Made by a program: the position numbers and the translations under genes. 64,000 nt of DNA, from assembly GCF_029784135.1 (NCBI RefSeq), contig NC_073745.1, forward strand, positions 161,089,335 to 161,153,334. Reading direction: 5' to 3'. Shown in pieces: positions 33,901 to 40,241 of this stretch. Each line of letters opens with the position of its first letter. The first letter of the stretch is position 1. This DNA is from Toxorhynchites rutilus septentrionalis. Lineage: Eukaryota > Arthropoda > Insecta > Diptera > Culicidae. The notes beneath the pieces were generated by a model. That model worked only from the letters and a program-made list of their open reading frames with translations, was not told where the DNA came from and ran no database searches.

Positions 33901-36900
33901 TCGTTTAGCCATTCTTTCGTTCACATATTTTGGAAGTCCACGAGAAATGAATGAAATGAACAAGGAATCATGCCATACGACTTTCAGCAAAGAAAGTAAT
34001 CTTTTTACAATACATGAATTGACCTAAATTGGGATTCGTTCGCATCTGAATTCGGAAATTGTTTCATTTAATCACTGGTTTAATCAATTATTTAATGAAT
34101 ACACTCAAATGTCTACTAAGCCAACGATAGTCCTACATCAACCTCGCGGTTGTATTTTAGGTATAACTCACCCATAGTTTTTGACGTAGGATTACGTTTT
34201 CCGGAACATATTTTTATCTTTACTTTGCAATTTTAAAGTTAGTTTCAAAAATTAATTACCTACTTAAGTATTTGTAAGTAATGTGTATTTAAAAATTCTT
34301 AGTTACACTTAATAATTACTGAATTTCATGTATATATTTATTTTGTAGAATAAGAAAATAAGGTTAAGTTTTCTCATTTCATCAACCGCAAAGTTTTTGA
34401 ATTGGTATGTATTATTATGTATGAATAAGAAAATAAAACTAGAGATTTTTAAATCAATTTAGCTATGGGGGTCTTCGGTACCACTTCATTCTGGAAAAGG
34501 GGTCTCTCGCCCAAAACAGTTTGAGAACCCCTGATATAGATGATTGTCTAACTAGAGACTGCACGCTGAGACAACTTGCAGACGATGGAGTTATTTCCAT
34601 CACGGGTACTAATCCCGTCGTTCTGCAAAAGTCGTTGCAAGATACCCTGAACAATCTGTTCACGTGGGCCCTCAAGCTGGGTATTGAATTCTCTACGGAG
34701 AAAACTGAAATGGTCGTTTTTTTCTAGGAAGCACGAACCCGCCCAATTCCAGCTTCACCTATCCGGCAAAACGATCCAACACTCTATGTTTTTCAAATAC
34801 CTGGGTGTATATTTTGATTCTAAGTGTACCTGGGGGAGACACATTGCGTATTTGAAACAGAAATGCCAGCAAAGAATCAATTTTCTCCAAACAATTACCA
34901 GAACATGGTGGGGTGCCCATCCAGGAGACCTCATTCAGTTGATATTATCCTCAAAACAACGATATTATCAGTGTTAGAATATGGCAGTTTTTGCTTCCGA
35001 TCAGCTGCCAGGATTCATATTCTCAAGCTGGAGAGAATACAATATCGTTGCTTGCGTATAGCCATGGGGTGTTTGCATTCGACACATACGATGAGTCTCG
35101 AAGTTTTGGCAGGAGTACCCCCGCTTACTCTTCGGTTCACAGAATTATCCTACAGATTTCTCATCCGTTGCAAGATCATGAATCCATTGGTGATTGATAA
35201 CTTCGAAAATCTACTCCATCTGACTCCTCAGTCAAGTTTTATGTATTTATACCATGAGTACCTTACCCACGACGTGCACCCTTCACCAGGCATCTCCAAC
35301 CAAGTTTGCTTCCCATACTTCTGCAATTCCTCTGTCACTTTTGATCTGTCCATGCGACAAAAAATCCATGGAATCCCAGATCACCTACGCTCCGATTCTA
35401 TTCCGCCGATATTTTCGGCAGAATATGGGAAAGTTAGATCTGATAAAATGTTCATTACTGACGGTTCATTCATAAACGGGTCCACTGGCTTCGGTATCTT
35501 CAATGAAAATTCCAGTGCCTCTTTCAAACTCAAAGATCCTTGTTCCGTGTATGTAGCTGAACTTGGTGCGATATATTACGCATTAGGGATCATTGAAACA
35601 TTGCCCATCGACCACTATTTTATTTTTTCAGACAGTCTCAGCTCAATAGAGGCAATCCGCTCAATGAAAGTTGATAAATGCTCATCTTATTTCCTAACAA
35701 GAATAAGACAACTATTGAGTGTTTTGGTCGAAAAATTATTCAAGATTACCTTAGCATGGGTTCCCTCTCATTGCTCGATTCCGGGAATGAGAAAGCGGAC
35801 TCGCTAGCTAAGGTGGGCGCTTTAGAAGGCACACTTTTTGAAAGGCAAATTGCTTATAATGAATTTTTCCACATTCCTTGTCAGTATACGCTCGTAAGTT
35901 GGCAGCGCATGTGAAGTGGTGATGAGTTCGGTCGTTGGTTACACACGATTATCCCTAAGGTCTCGACGAGTGCATGGTTCAAGGGATTGAATGTAGGTCG
36001 TGATTTCATTCGCGTGAAATCTCGGCTTATGTCCAATCACTACAACCTAAACGCGCATCTCTATCGCATTGGGCTCGCAGCAAACAATCTTTGTGATTGT
36101 GGCGATGGCTACCACGACATCGAGCATGTTGTCTGGCCGTGTATCCGGTTCCATGCTGCTCGCTCTCAGCTCTCTAGAGCACTGAGAGCACAAGGCAGAC
36201 AATCGGATATCCTCGTCCGGGATATCTTAGGTAGCCGTGATCCTGATCTTCTCCTTCATCTATACCTGTTCCTCAGAAACGCCGATGTCAACGTTTAATG
36301 ATGTTTCCTTCGTTGTGTCCCCGTTTCATATCCCTCCTATCCGATCGATAAACTTTTACTTAGTCGCGGCAATACATACACACACTCTTTACAGATACAC
36401 GGGCCAAAGGTTGTGCAGTCCACTGATGATTCAACAAGAGCCAAAGGTTGTACCGCTTATGACAACTCTACACGAGCTGATGATTGCGCCGGCTAGTGAC
36501 CATTCTATCCTGGATTCCTCGAGTCGAGAAAGACGCACCACGCTAGATATGGGGTACAGACTAGGGGGGCGTTGCTGATTAATGGTCAGCAGCATCCCAA
36601 TAGGAAGTATCCCGTGTCGGGTACACGTACAGAGCATCGAAGACTGCAACATACCAATTATGAGAACACTTGTAATACTAACCTCGAGCCAACCGCGAGT
36701 AATCGGTTACATATTACTAACATAGTTGTAAGCAAACATTGTCGAAATATTGAACTCCCGGCCCCGTTAGGCTGACGCCATATGAGCCTTAATAAAAATA
36801 TATATTTTGGATAAAAAAAACCCAAGAATATGCTGGAAATTGGACTTGTGGTCATAGAAGTGTTATACATATTCCAATACAGATTTTCTGGGAAAAACTA

Positions 36901-37804
36901 AGATAAAAAGATTTTTTTCAGATCGAAATCAATGTTTATAAATTGCTCTCACTTAATGCGTTGTATGTTGGATTCCACCAAACGAAATGTTGTCAAGGTT
37001 CGCCAGTTAACCGAAGTAGGACCAAATTTTTTTCTCTATTATAGTGACTTTCAACACATTTCGGCTGGTTCGTCACTTTTACTTCCATTTTTGGAAGAAT
37101 GTCGGGAGTGAGAATTGAACTCGTGATCTCTGCGTGAGAGGTATGGATGTTACCACTACGCCAGATCGCCTCCTCAGTAGGACCAATTGCCATACCTTCA
37201 GAGTGTTCTTGTATCATGCAGAATATTACAAATGGTTCGGCTGATGTTGCGTACCGTTGCAAACGTTTCTTTTGTAGAACGTATAACGTTCGCGAACGTA
37301 CACAACGCGATTGAAGATTCCTTTCTCATGAGAGTTAAACACTTTTTACATTCATACATTTCATACTTCACATTAAAACATAATTTGTAATTTGTTACAC
37401 AAAACGCGTTTCTGGCTGGATAATAACCGAAAATATAAATGATACCGCTTGACACTTGATTTCACTCTGAGTAGCATGAGCAATGGGGTATCGTTATGTA
37501 TACTCTTGCGAAGCACAAGCTCAAACTTCATTCCAAACGTTTGACGTTCCAATTAGTATCAAGAATCAATAACTGTCCGCACTTACCTGTATTCTTTTTT
37601 GTCGGAAAATGATTTATCCGGTGTATCCAGATAACGAATTGCGTTCTCTTCCGTAACGTGAGCGTCTCTGGTGGGCATTTTAAACAGTGTGTTCGATACT
37701 AGTTTTGATTCCGGCGAGTGAGCTCGTTTGCGCATCATTAACTTTCCGCCCTGTGCTGTTCTAGTACACCCGCATCTGCCGAAAATCGCGAAGCATGCTA
37801 TCAT
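15180..37804 (-). CDS. NRDC: Nardilysin, 10 exons (gene-level entry)
   Basis: Joined minus-strand exons 37804-37587, 25239-24885, 24808-24227, 24174-24089, 24030-23564, 16985-16712, 16648-16525, 16470-16310, 16249-16030 and 15971-15180 give 1092 residues, the usual nardilysin size. It is an M16 zinc metalloendopeptidase (N-arginine dibasic convertase) cleaving at dibasic sites. Zinc motif HFLEH (residues 167-171) and the third ligand in DAVESEFQ (Glu248, 77 residues on, as in insulin-degrading enzyme). Between NGLQALLIS and the zinc motif lies a Ser/Asp/Glu-rich insert (residues ~101-141), the acidic domain that separates nardilysin from insulin-degrading enzyme. [11 protein letters not shown] in the last exon is the M16 C-terminal signature. 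All junctions are GT..AG and in phase. Introns 1 (12.3 kb) and 5 (6.6 kb) are full of transposons; the rest are 54-115 bp apart from similarly short ones. Confidence 0.93.
16030..16249 (-). CDS. NRDC: Nardilysin exon 9
   Basis: Encodes [14 protein letters not shown] through LGGGRIAD. Acceptor TATTCGCAG, donor GCAGAC|GTAAGT. Confidence 0.92.
16310..16470 (-). CDS. NRDC: Nardilysin exon 8
   Basis: Encodes [19 protein letters not shown] through IIKASKFS. Acceptor ATCCGTAG, donor AGCAG|GTGAAT; ends in phase 2. Confidence 0.9.
16525..16648 (-). CDS. NRDC: Nardilysin exon 7
   Basis: Encodes [20 protein letters not shown] through AEKGIVLK. Acceptor GGTTTCAG, donor CTTAAG|GTAACA. Confidence 0.9.
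16712..16985 (-). CDS. NRDC: Nardilysin exon 6
   Basis: Encodes [19 protein letters not shown] through LRDPQ. Acceptor ACTTACAG; its first two bases complete a GAT codon begun in exon 5 across the 6.6 kb intron. Donor CAAAG|GTACAT. Confidence 0.91.
16986..17858. other. Start of nardilysin intron 5; mariner relic inside
   Basis: Apart from the mariner fragment at about 17258-17330, I recognise nothing. Open frames of 60-77 codons here show no family motifs. Confidence 0.4.
17258..17330 (+). pseudogene. mariner transposase relic
   Basis: The + frame gives [21 protein letters not shown], matching the second catalytic aspartate block of irritans-type mariners (HHDNAPAH). A stop follows directly and no flanking transposase frame remains. 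Confidence 0.6.
17859..17965. mobile_element. 107-bp foldback MITE
   Basis: GGGCCTGATCACGAAC at 17859 pairs with GTTTGTGATCAGGCCC ending at 17965, and the pairing continues inward through TCACGGTGAAAACGAAATGAA, leaving a loop of about 20 bases. Nearly the whole element is a hairpin. Confidence 0.85.
18140..19960 (-). pseudogene. R2-group LINE relic
   Basis: Scattered minus-strand frames follow, in order, the element at 59297-61671: [19 protein letters not shown] (19758-19946), [19 protein letters not shown] (19279-19470), [19 protein letters not shown] (19027-19251), MAYIDYKK ... [11 protein letters not shown] (18744-18941), [10 protein letters not shown] (18559-18747) and [14 protein letters not shown] (18163-18390). 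Many stops and frameshifts. It lies in nardilysin intron 5 in the gene's orientation. Confidence 0.82.
20100..20295. repeat. Cluster of TAGTCA/TGACTA motifs (left)
   Basis: AGTCA, TGACTA and close variants recur about a dozen times in both orientations. A matching cluster is at 21880-22060, on the other side of the hAT insertion, so the two are probably halves or ends of one older element. Confidence 0.5.
20627..21749. mobile_element. Non-autonomous hAT element with 8-bp duplication
   Basis: ATTGATGG flanks the element at 20619-20626 and 21750-21757. Ends are TAGAGATGGGCAAA and its complement. 1123 bp, no transposase. Subterminal DNA is crowded with short repeats: GAACGGTTCA-type on the left (20640-20735) and about eleven ~20-bp units built on CAGTTCnnTCnCAAA on the right (21430-21660). 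Subterminal repeats of this kind are hAT transposase binding sites in known elements. Confidence 0.93.
21430..21660 (+). repeat. Subterminal ~20-bp repeats of the hAT element
   Basis: Successive AACAGTTC or ATCAGTTC cores are spaced about 20 bases apart over 230 bases, with the following bases varying around nTCGCAA. The array is within the right end of the hAT element. Confidence 0.85.
21880..22060. repeat. Cluster of TAGTCA motifs (right)
   Basis: CTAGTCA recurs in GCTAGTCAACGCTAGTCAATTC and surrounding sequence, the counterpart of 20100-20295. Confidence 0.5.
22085..23270 (-). repeat. Two to three tandem ~550-bp units with promoter-like heads
   Basis: Unit heads at about 22120-22195, 22665-22735 and 23165-23215 share GGATTTC(C/T)GAGCG ... 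CAGATTTGTGTG, and unit bodies share CATATAACTCTT, TACTATACCA(C/T)TTCGTTGAGC and CACAGCACAAA. Read on the minus strand the head is the TATA/initiator segment also found at 48299 and 52171 on the + strand. Unit 1 carries a GAGGC...GCCTC hairpin (22465-22500). Confidence 0.7.
22656..22692 (-). promoter_or_regulatory. Core promoter-like TATA + initiator (minus strand)
   Basis: TATATAAG (22692 to 22685) is followed 33 bases downstream by GCAGTT, an arthropod initiator variant. Same arrangement as 52171-52206 and 48299-48334. Confidence 0.45.
23271..23563. other. End of nardilysin intron 5, no feature recognised
   Basis: A/T-rich sequence between the repeat units and the exon 5 donor. Nothing supportable seen. 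Confidence 0.4.
23564..24030 (-). CDS. NRDC: Nardilysin exon 5
   Basis: Encodes [20 protein letters not shown] through WFGTEYATI. Acceptor ATTTGCAG, donor ATAG|GTGAGT; ends in phase 1. Confidence 0.92.
24089..24174 (-). CDS. NRDC: Nardilysin exon 4
   Basis: Encodes [18 protein letters not shown] through SYLRK. Acceptor TTTTATAG, donor AAAAAG|GTGAAA; 86 bases, too short for frame surveys to catch. Confidence 0.9.
24227..24808 (-). CDS. NRDC: Nardilysin exon 3
   Basis: Encodes [20 protein letters not shown], the third zinc ligand (DAVESEFQ) and continues to WCLPSSVK. Acceptor TTTCTTCAG, donor GTTAAG|GTAATC. Its length of 582 keeps phase 0 on both sides. Confidence 0.92.
24885..25239 (-). CDS. 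NRDC: Nardilysin exon 2
   Basis: Encodes [14 protein letters not shown], the acidic Ser/Asp/Glu insert, and the zinc motif [17 protein letters not shown], ending DAYIN. The acceptor is TTGTATTCCCAG. A nearby in-frame ATG at 25259 could be mistaken for a start; the distant exon 1 is a better fit because it supplies the family's SDKKEYR junction in the right phase. Confidence 0.92.
25560..25800. repeat. Fragment of the GACACGACCGCATAGTTGACGTA repeat
   Basis: GTCCGAGGCACGACCGCATAG then GGCGTAAAATATCGTTAGACTGTCTGTTG, related to 50770-50830 and 58770-58840. Non-coding. Confidence 0.55.
25801..26640. other. Nardilysin intron 1, no gene recognised
   Basis: Open frames are short and lack motifs. 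A TATCCGGCAAGCTTCGGCTGGATATTCGG-type decayed repeat is at about 26380-26415 and an (TTC)n run at 26320-26335. Confidence 0.4.
26665..27015 (+). repeat. Tandem ~107-bp repeats (copy 2)
   Basis: Three clear units with GCAAATACATG, GTCGGGGG(T/C)ATTTTTGTTCCGACT and GTGTTT(C/G)CCTAACACAGACTT, best conserved of the four loci. Confidence 0.8.
27035..27115 (+). repeat. GAGGCGAATGAAC hairpin unit with A/G-rich tail
   Basis: AGAGGCGAATGAACTTTGAA and GTTTAAAGCCTCT form a stem (GAGGC/GCCTC with AACTT/AAGTT), followed by a GAAGTTGAAGTTG tail. It is the same unit as the target-duplication-flanked insert at 44707-44765. Confidence 0.6.
27375..27735 (+). pseudogene. Histone H3 pseudogene
   Basis: Follows replication-type histone H3 nearly end to end: KQTAR, then a stop where Lys9 is expected, SAP near 27435, [43 protein letters not shown], then after a deletion [14 protein letters not shown] and, after a one-base loss, [10 protein letters not shown] and GES. 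H3 normally packages DNA in nucleosomes; this copy cannot, with a stop, at least two deletions and no start codon. Absence of introns does not tell retrocopy from gene copy, since these histone genes lack introns. Confidence 0.92.
27749..27764 (+). terminator. Histone mRNA 3' stem-loop
   Basis: GGCCCTTTTCAGGGCT fits the stem-loop bound by SLBP at replication-dependent histone mRNA ends: six-base stem, four-base TTTC loop, AAC before and CCAAA after. It sits 14 bases after the H3 frame. A purine-rich CAGAAAAG follows at about 27786, in the place of the U7-binding element. Confidence 0.85.
27976..28028. repeat. Perfect 19-bp inverted repeat at an element junction
   Basis: ATTTTTCAATCAAGTGCTA (27976-27994) and its exact complement (28010-28028) flank TTAACAGGTGGTTAT. 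In the satellite the same left arm is followed by different DNA, so the hairpin was made by a rearrangement here. Confidence 0.85.
28046..28256 (+). mobile_element. Inverted 3' end of an ITmD37E element
   Basis: The + frame [22 protein letters not shown] ends at TGA 28123-28125, and is followed by a 3' UTR and a terminal repeat GATGCAATTTGATGTGACAC ending near 28253. It is the C-terminus missing from the minus-strand transposase next to it, but in the opposite orientation. Confidence 0.7.
28257..29391 (-). mobile_element. ITmD37E (DD37E Tc1/mariner) element, rearranged
   Basis: The 5' terminal repeat (minus orientation AGGGTGTGTCACATCAAATT) lies at about 29338-29389. At the other side the expected inverted partner is replaced by a copy in direct orientation (28208-28256). 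A small palindrome CAACCTAAC-CTTAC-GTTAGGTTG marks the junction at about 28274-28296. Confidence 0.8.
28282..29235 (-). pseudogene. ITmD37E transposase with one stop, C-terminus lost
   Basis: Starts [14 protein letters not shown] at a true ATG (29235). Helix-turn-helix regions: [22 protein letters not shown] and [13 protein letters not shown]. One TAG (28927-28929) interrupts an otherwise continuous frame that resumes in phase [19 protein letters not shown]. Catalytic residues: [18 protein letters not shown], and LRPIEKYW, with exactly 37 residues between the second Asp and the Glu, the mosquito DD37E signature. The final ~40 residues are displaced by the inversion described for 28046-28256. 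Confidence 0.9.
29392..30685. other. Nardilysin intron 1; two ~85-bp direct repeats
   Basis: 29514-29600 and 29927-30010 share TCAGGGTTTTGATTATT, ACATTAAAGTTCAGTAAATT and AAAAATGAAG. No coding sequence recognised in the interval. Confidence 0.55.
31745..32754 (-). pseudogene. hAT transposase relic
   Basis: Minus-strand pieces: [26 protein letters not shown] ... [12 protein letters not shown] (32512-32754) matches the first catalytic region of ZBED-like hAT transposases (F-D-E plus VRYW), and [21 protein letters not shown] (31745-31978) resembles the C-terminal region. Multiple stops between them. Confidence 0.65.
33430..34175 (+). repeat. 107-bp family element (copy 3), nested in the hAT
   Basis: One and a half 107-bp units at 33480-33620, then the shared 3' region (CTGCCATAACG, TCACATATTTTGGAAGTCC) to CCAACGATAGTCCTACATCAACC at 34127-34149. 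A fresh TTTTTGACGTAGGATTACG start follows at 34175. Confidence 0.7.
36831..37027. other. Intron 1, no feature recognised
   Basis: Short unique-looking stretch between the LINE and the SINE. Confidence 0.3.
37028..37172 (-). mobile_element. tRNA-derived SINE, Feilai-like (copy 2)
   Basis: Minus strand: GGCGATCTGGCGTAGTGGTA, CATCCATACCTCTCACGCAG, GATCACGAGTTCAATTC, GTGACGAACCAGCC, CTATAATAGAGA and a short A run. Closely matches 9170-9316. Confidence 0.85.
37173..37586. other. 5' end of nardilysin intron 1
   Basis: Nothing recognised apart from GAACGTATAACGTTCGCGAACG-type short palindromes at about 37277-37300. Confidence 0.35.
37587..37804 (-). CDS. NRDC: Nardilysin exon 1
   Basis: Starts [18 protein letters not shown] at ATG 37804 and ends [13 protein letters not shown] plus two bases, with a consensus donor ACAG|GTAAGT. 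The next nucleotide needed for Arg is the first base of exon 2 (25239), giving [21 protein letters not shown], as in animal nardilysins. The frame continues open upstream without an ATG for 31 codons. Downstream in-frame methionines (MMRKRAH) are alternative starts. The hydrophobic first residues could be a weak targeting signal, comparable to the longer form of vertebrate nardilysin. Confidence 0.85.
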
Positions 37805-38280
37805 AACCAGTAACGCATTACCTAAACGTGTGCCATAATAAGTCAGCAAAAATAGCGTCACAGCAGGAAGAAAATGAGGAAGAGAAAAAATAGTCAATAG
37901 TGTTAAAAAACGACGAAATGTGTTTGCGATTTGATTTAGCGAATGAGAAAATTAATCAAACGTTATGAATTAAATTGATGGCAAGCATCGTTACATGGTA
38001 GAGATCGCATTTTCGGTCAAAACACTTTTCACGAGCCCGGGAACCGTACGTGTCTGCAATACGCGCGCGTCTTCAGCGAACTAAATTTGTTTGACCAACA
38101 GCACGCGCATTGCCCTCTCATAGAGTGACGTCGTCGATTTCGTTCTATATTCTTCGGCGTGGCTGCTAAATAATTCAATCACACATAACTAATCAATCGG
38201 CTATTTAACTAAATTTGTCTATTGACATTTTTTCTCGCACAGTGCATTGATACCGTTCCGTTTGAGATTCATTCGCTTTC
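37805..38280 (-). promoter_or_regulatory. Probable nardilysin 5' UTR and promoter region
   Basis: A G/C-richer island at 38035-38170 (CGCGCGCGTC, GCACGCGCATTGCC, and a CRE-like TGACGTCGTC at 38127-38136) stands out in an A/T-rich background directly upstream of exon 1. A pyrimidine-rich (minus strand) leader precedes the ATG. No TATA box is assigned. Confidence 0.4.
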
Positions 38281-38890
38281 CGTCAGCATCGGTTCCGAAT
38301 ACTGTTCCTATGTTGAAAACGGCGGCGCTCATGTAATTTCCGACCATTGATCAGAGTACGCTTCAAGCGACGCCTAATAACAAATGCAGTAATATGCAAT
38401 TTCATGGTCCACACTAGGGCTTTCACGATGTTATAACGATGGAAGTGTTTCGTATATTGGATAGTTTTTTCCTTCCATTCATAAGCTTCCATTTCAAATT
38501 AAATCAATCGTTGCATCCGACGCTACTACTACCAGATGAATGGTTTGCACTAGAAAACATTGTACTCTCGATGAAATGGAAATCATTTGAACGTCGATAA
38601 AGCGAGATTGGCATTTCATTAGGTTGCATATTATCATGAACAACAGTATCTACTTCTTAGAAACGTTACCTTAAACAGAGAGTAAAATAAAGAGAAACAA
38701 GATAATGTTATTACATTATTACATCATAGACGAGACTGATTCTGACTGATTTCATTTAATTCACTATTAGAATTGGCTCTTTTGCAGACATTTTTGGCCA
38801 ACTGATCATGCAATGTGCATATTTGAGCATCCATTCTTAAACGAATAATAAGGATACTAAAATCGTGCTTTCTTCTATGCTAAAAATGTA
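38281..38890. other. Upstream of nardilysin; one 69-codon ORF, unrecognised
   Basis: A minus-strand ATG frame at 38283-38492 (MEAYEWKEKTIQ ... RFQHRNSIRNRC) is basic and matches no family I know. Otherwise non-coding. Confidence 0.3.
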
Positions 38891-39145
38891 TACAATAGGG
38901 TGGCAGCGAAAATGATCATGTCAAATTTCAAAAACCGACCATGTACATTTTGTTTATTGGCCCAAAAAATGACCTGGGAAAAATGCCAGCTCAATCGAAC
39001 ATGATTTAGGGGTGCCTTAATTCGTTCAAAGTTTTGATTTTTTGACACCCTAAAATCTCCCAAGAGGGGAGAAAATCGAAAAAATGGTTTTCGATGCCAA
39101 AATGACTTAAAAATGCATAAAACGTCGAGATCTGGGGTGGCATTT
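38891..39145. repeat. AGGGTGGCA-ended repeat fragment
   Basis: Begins ATAGGGTGGCAGCG and contains CATGATTTAGGGGTGCCTTAA, TTTTGACACCC and AAAATGCATAAAACGTC, all repeated at 40364-40838, whose right end is the complement TTGCCACCCTAAT. Confidence 0.65.
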
Positions 39146-39290
39146 CGCATTTCGAAACGAGTAAGTCGGTTCGAGGGAATTCAAACTCGAATCGAATTGA
39201 ATTTTGTGTTATGTATCTTTTTCGAGTTATTAACTTCAGTGTACTAGATTTCGAGCAAAATTTGACTGGAAGAGAAACGTCAATTTTTTG
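39110..39290 (+). repeat. Repeat with an inverted partner at 43870-44035
   Basis: CATAAAACGTCGAGATCTGGGGTG through TTCGAAACGAGT, AATTGAATT and TAGATTTCGAGCAAAATTTG is complementary to 43870-44035. Confidence 0.65.
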
Positions 39291-39487
39291 GGTTCGTAAA
39301 TAGCCGTGAACTTTGGCTATTGCAAAAAATGTGCCGGGTATCGAAAAACAAATTCAATTCGATATTATATTAGAATTGTGATGAGAAAGAAAAGATTGCG
39401 AAATGTTTTTTGGCGACAGCGATAGCGAAGAAGAGAGCACGCTTATTCCACATAGTCGGGAGCCCTTTATCGCTATGTTGTCTTAGG

Positions 39488-40036
39488 TTCCCGGAATAAA
39501 TCGCCACAGAAAACGACTGCAACAGAAACCACCGCTTATAAAATGTGTAGTAGGCTATAAATATTGTGGCGCGGTATTGTATTTCAAAACAAGAATTAAC
39601 CGGGCAAACGTATCGCCCCAGGCAAACGTAACGCCCCGGGCAGACGTATACCGTCCGACGCTCGCTAGAGCTCGGTCGGACATTGCTAAAGGATCGTATC
39701 CTATGTTTCAAACTAACCGGGCAATCAGTGGATCCCAGGTTTGCGTGCGAGACACCGCCGCTTCCGACGGCGGGTCGGCGGTGGACTCGGATTGCGTCAT
39801 CTTGGCGGCATGGGCCGCCTCGATTCCTTATCCTCGCCAAATGGGGACTTCGTCCCCATTACATTGTCCTCAGAATAAATTTCGAAAAACGAGAACAAGA
39901 GAATAAATTTATAATAGAAATGTGAGGCACATGATGTTTTTCCCGCGCCAAATATTTCTAGCCTACTACACTTTTTCTAAGCGGTTGTTTCTGTTGCAGT
40001 TGTTTACTGTGGCGATTTATTCCGGTCACCGTTGTC
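39488..40036. mobile_element. ~0.55-kb element with ~85-bp inverted ends
   Basis: CCGGAATAAATCGCCACAG ... GCGCGG (39491-39573) pairs with 39949-40033 over about 85 bases with roughly ten differences. The interior (CCGTCCGACGCTCGCTAGAG, GGCAATCAGTGGATCCCAGG, AATAAATTTCGAAAAACGA) recurs at 49300-49690. Non-autonomous; superfamily not determined. Confidence 0.75.
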
Positions 40037-40241
40037 TTAACGGCCGCTTAGAACCTTCCGGTCAGTGGGTCGCACCAAATTTCACTTACTATGGCTGAAC
40101 CAACAGTTTCATTAGTGTTCAATGAAAGGATGCCACTTTTGGAATGAAGCTTATGCGAAGAATGGATCGATTTGGATACAACATCGTTTAATGAAACAAA
40201 GCAATATTTCTTCGACAAATTCAAGATACCCGGTGTATTAA

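Larger units (their letters stand above)
30926..34533 (-). mobile_element. hAT element inserted in the LINE
   Basis: Flanked by ATATAGAT (30918-30925; 34534-34541). Ends CAGGGTTTCTCAAAGTG and complement CAGGGGTTCTCAAACTG, the CAGGGG(T)TCTCAAA class of hAT ends. Encodes a decayed minus-strand transposase and holds a nested copy of the 107-bp repeat family near its right end. Confidence 0.9.
30694..36298 (+). pseudogene. I-type LINE ORF2 (RT, RNase H), broken
   Basis: RT part 30694-30925: [12 protein letters not shown] and [21 protein letters not shown], resuming at 34542 with LRQLADDG (the ADD catalytic box), [16 protein letters not shown]-like region. RNase H: FITDGS (35455), [22 protein letters not shown] and [10 protein letters not shown], giving the DEDD set. 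Zinc motif [17 protein letters not shown]. Breaks: the hAT insertion, a one-T gain in a T run at 34717, a shift near 34935, and a one-base loss at about 35788. Ends [10 protein letters not shown]. Domain order matches I-clade elements; 62064-64000 holds a close relative. Confidence 0.9.
30686..36817 (+). mobile_element. 5'-truncated I-type LINE, split by a hAT element
   Basis: A 13-bp direct repeat AAACCCAAGAATA flanks it (30673-30685; 36818-36830). It starts inside the reverse transcriptase and ends in a 3' UTR with AATAAAAATATATATTTTGG. A hAT insertion at 30926-34533 splits it. Without that it is about 2.5 kb. The order of insertions is clear: LINE first, hAT second. Confidence 0.92.

Noticed and set aside
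38283..38492. 69-codon basic minus frame upstream of nardilysin
   Set aside because: Could be a small protein, but nothing supports it beyond an ATG; kept only as an unrecognised ORF.
39577..39906. 109-codon + frame as a protein gene
   Set aside because: It lies inside the inverted-end element and is low-complexity translation of repeat DNA; the relative at 49352 has a different frame structure.
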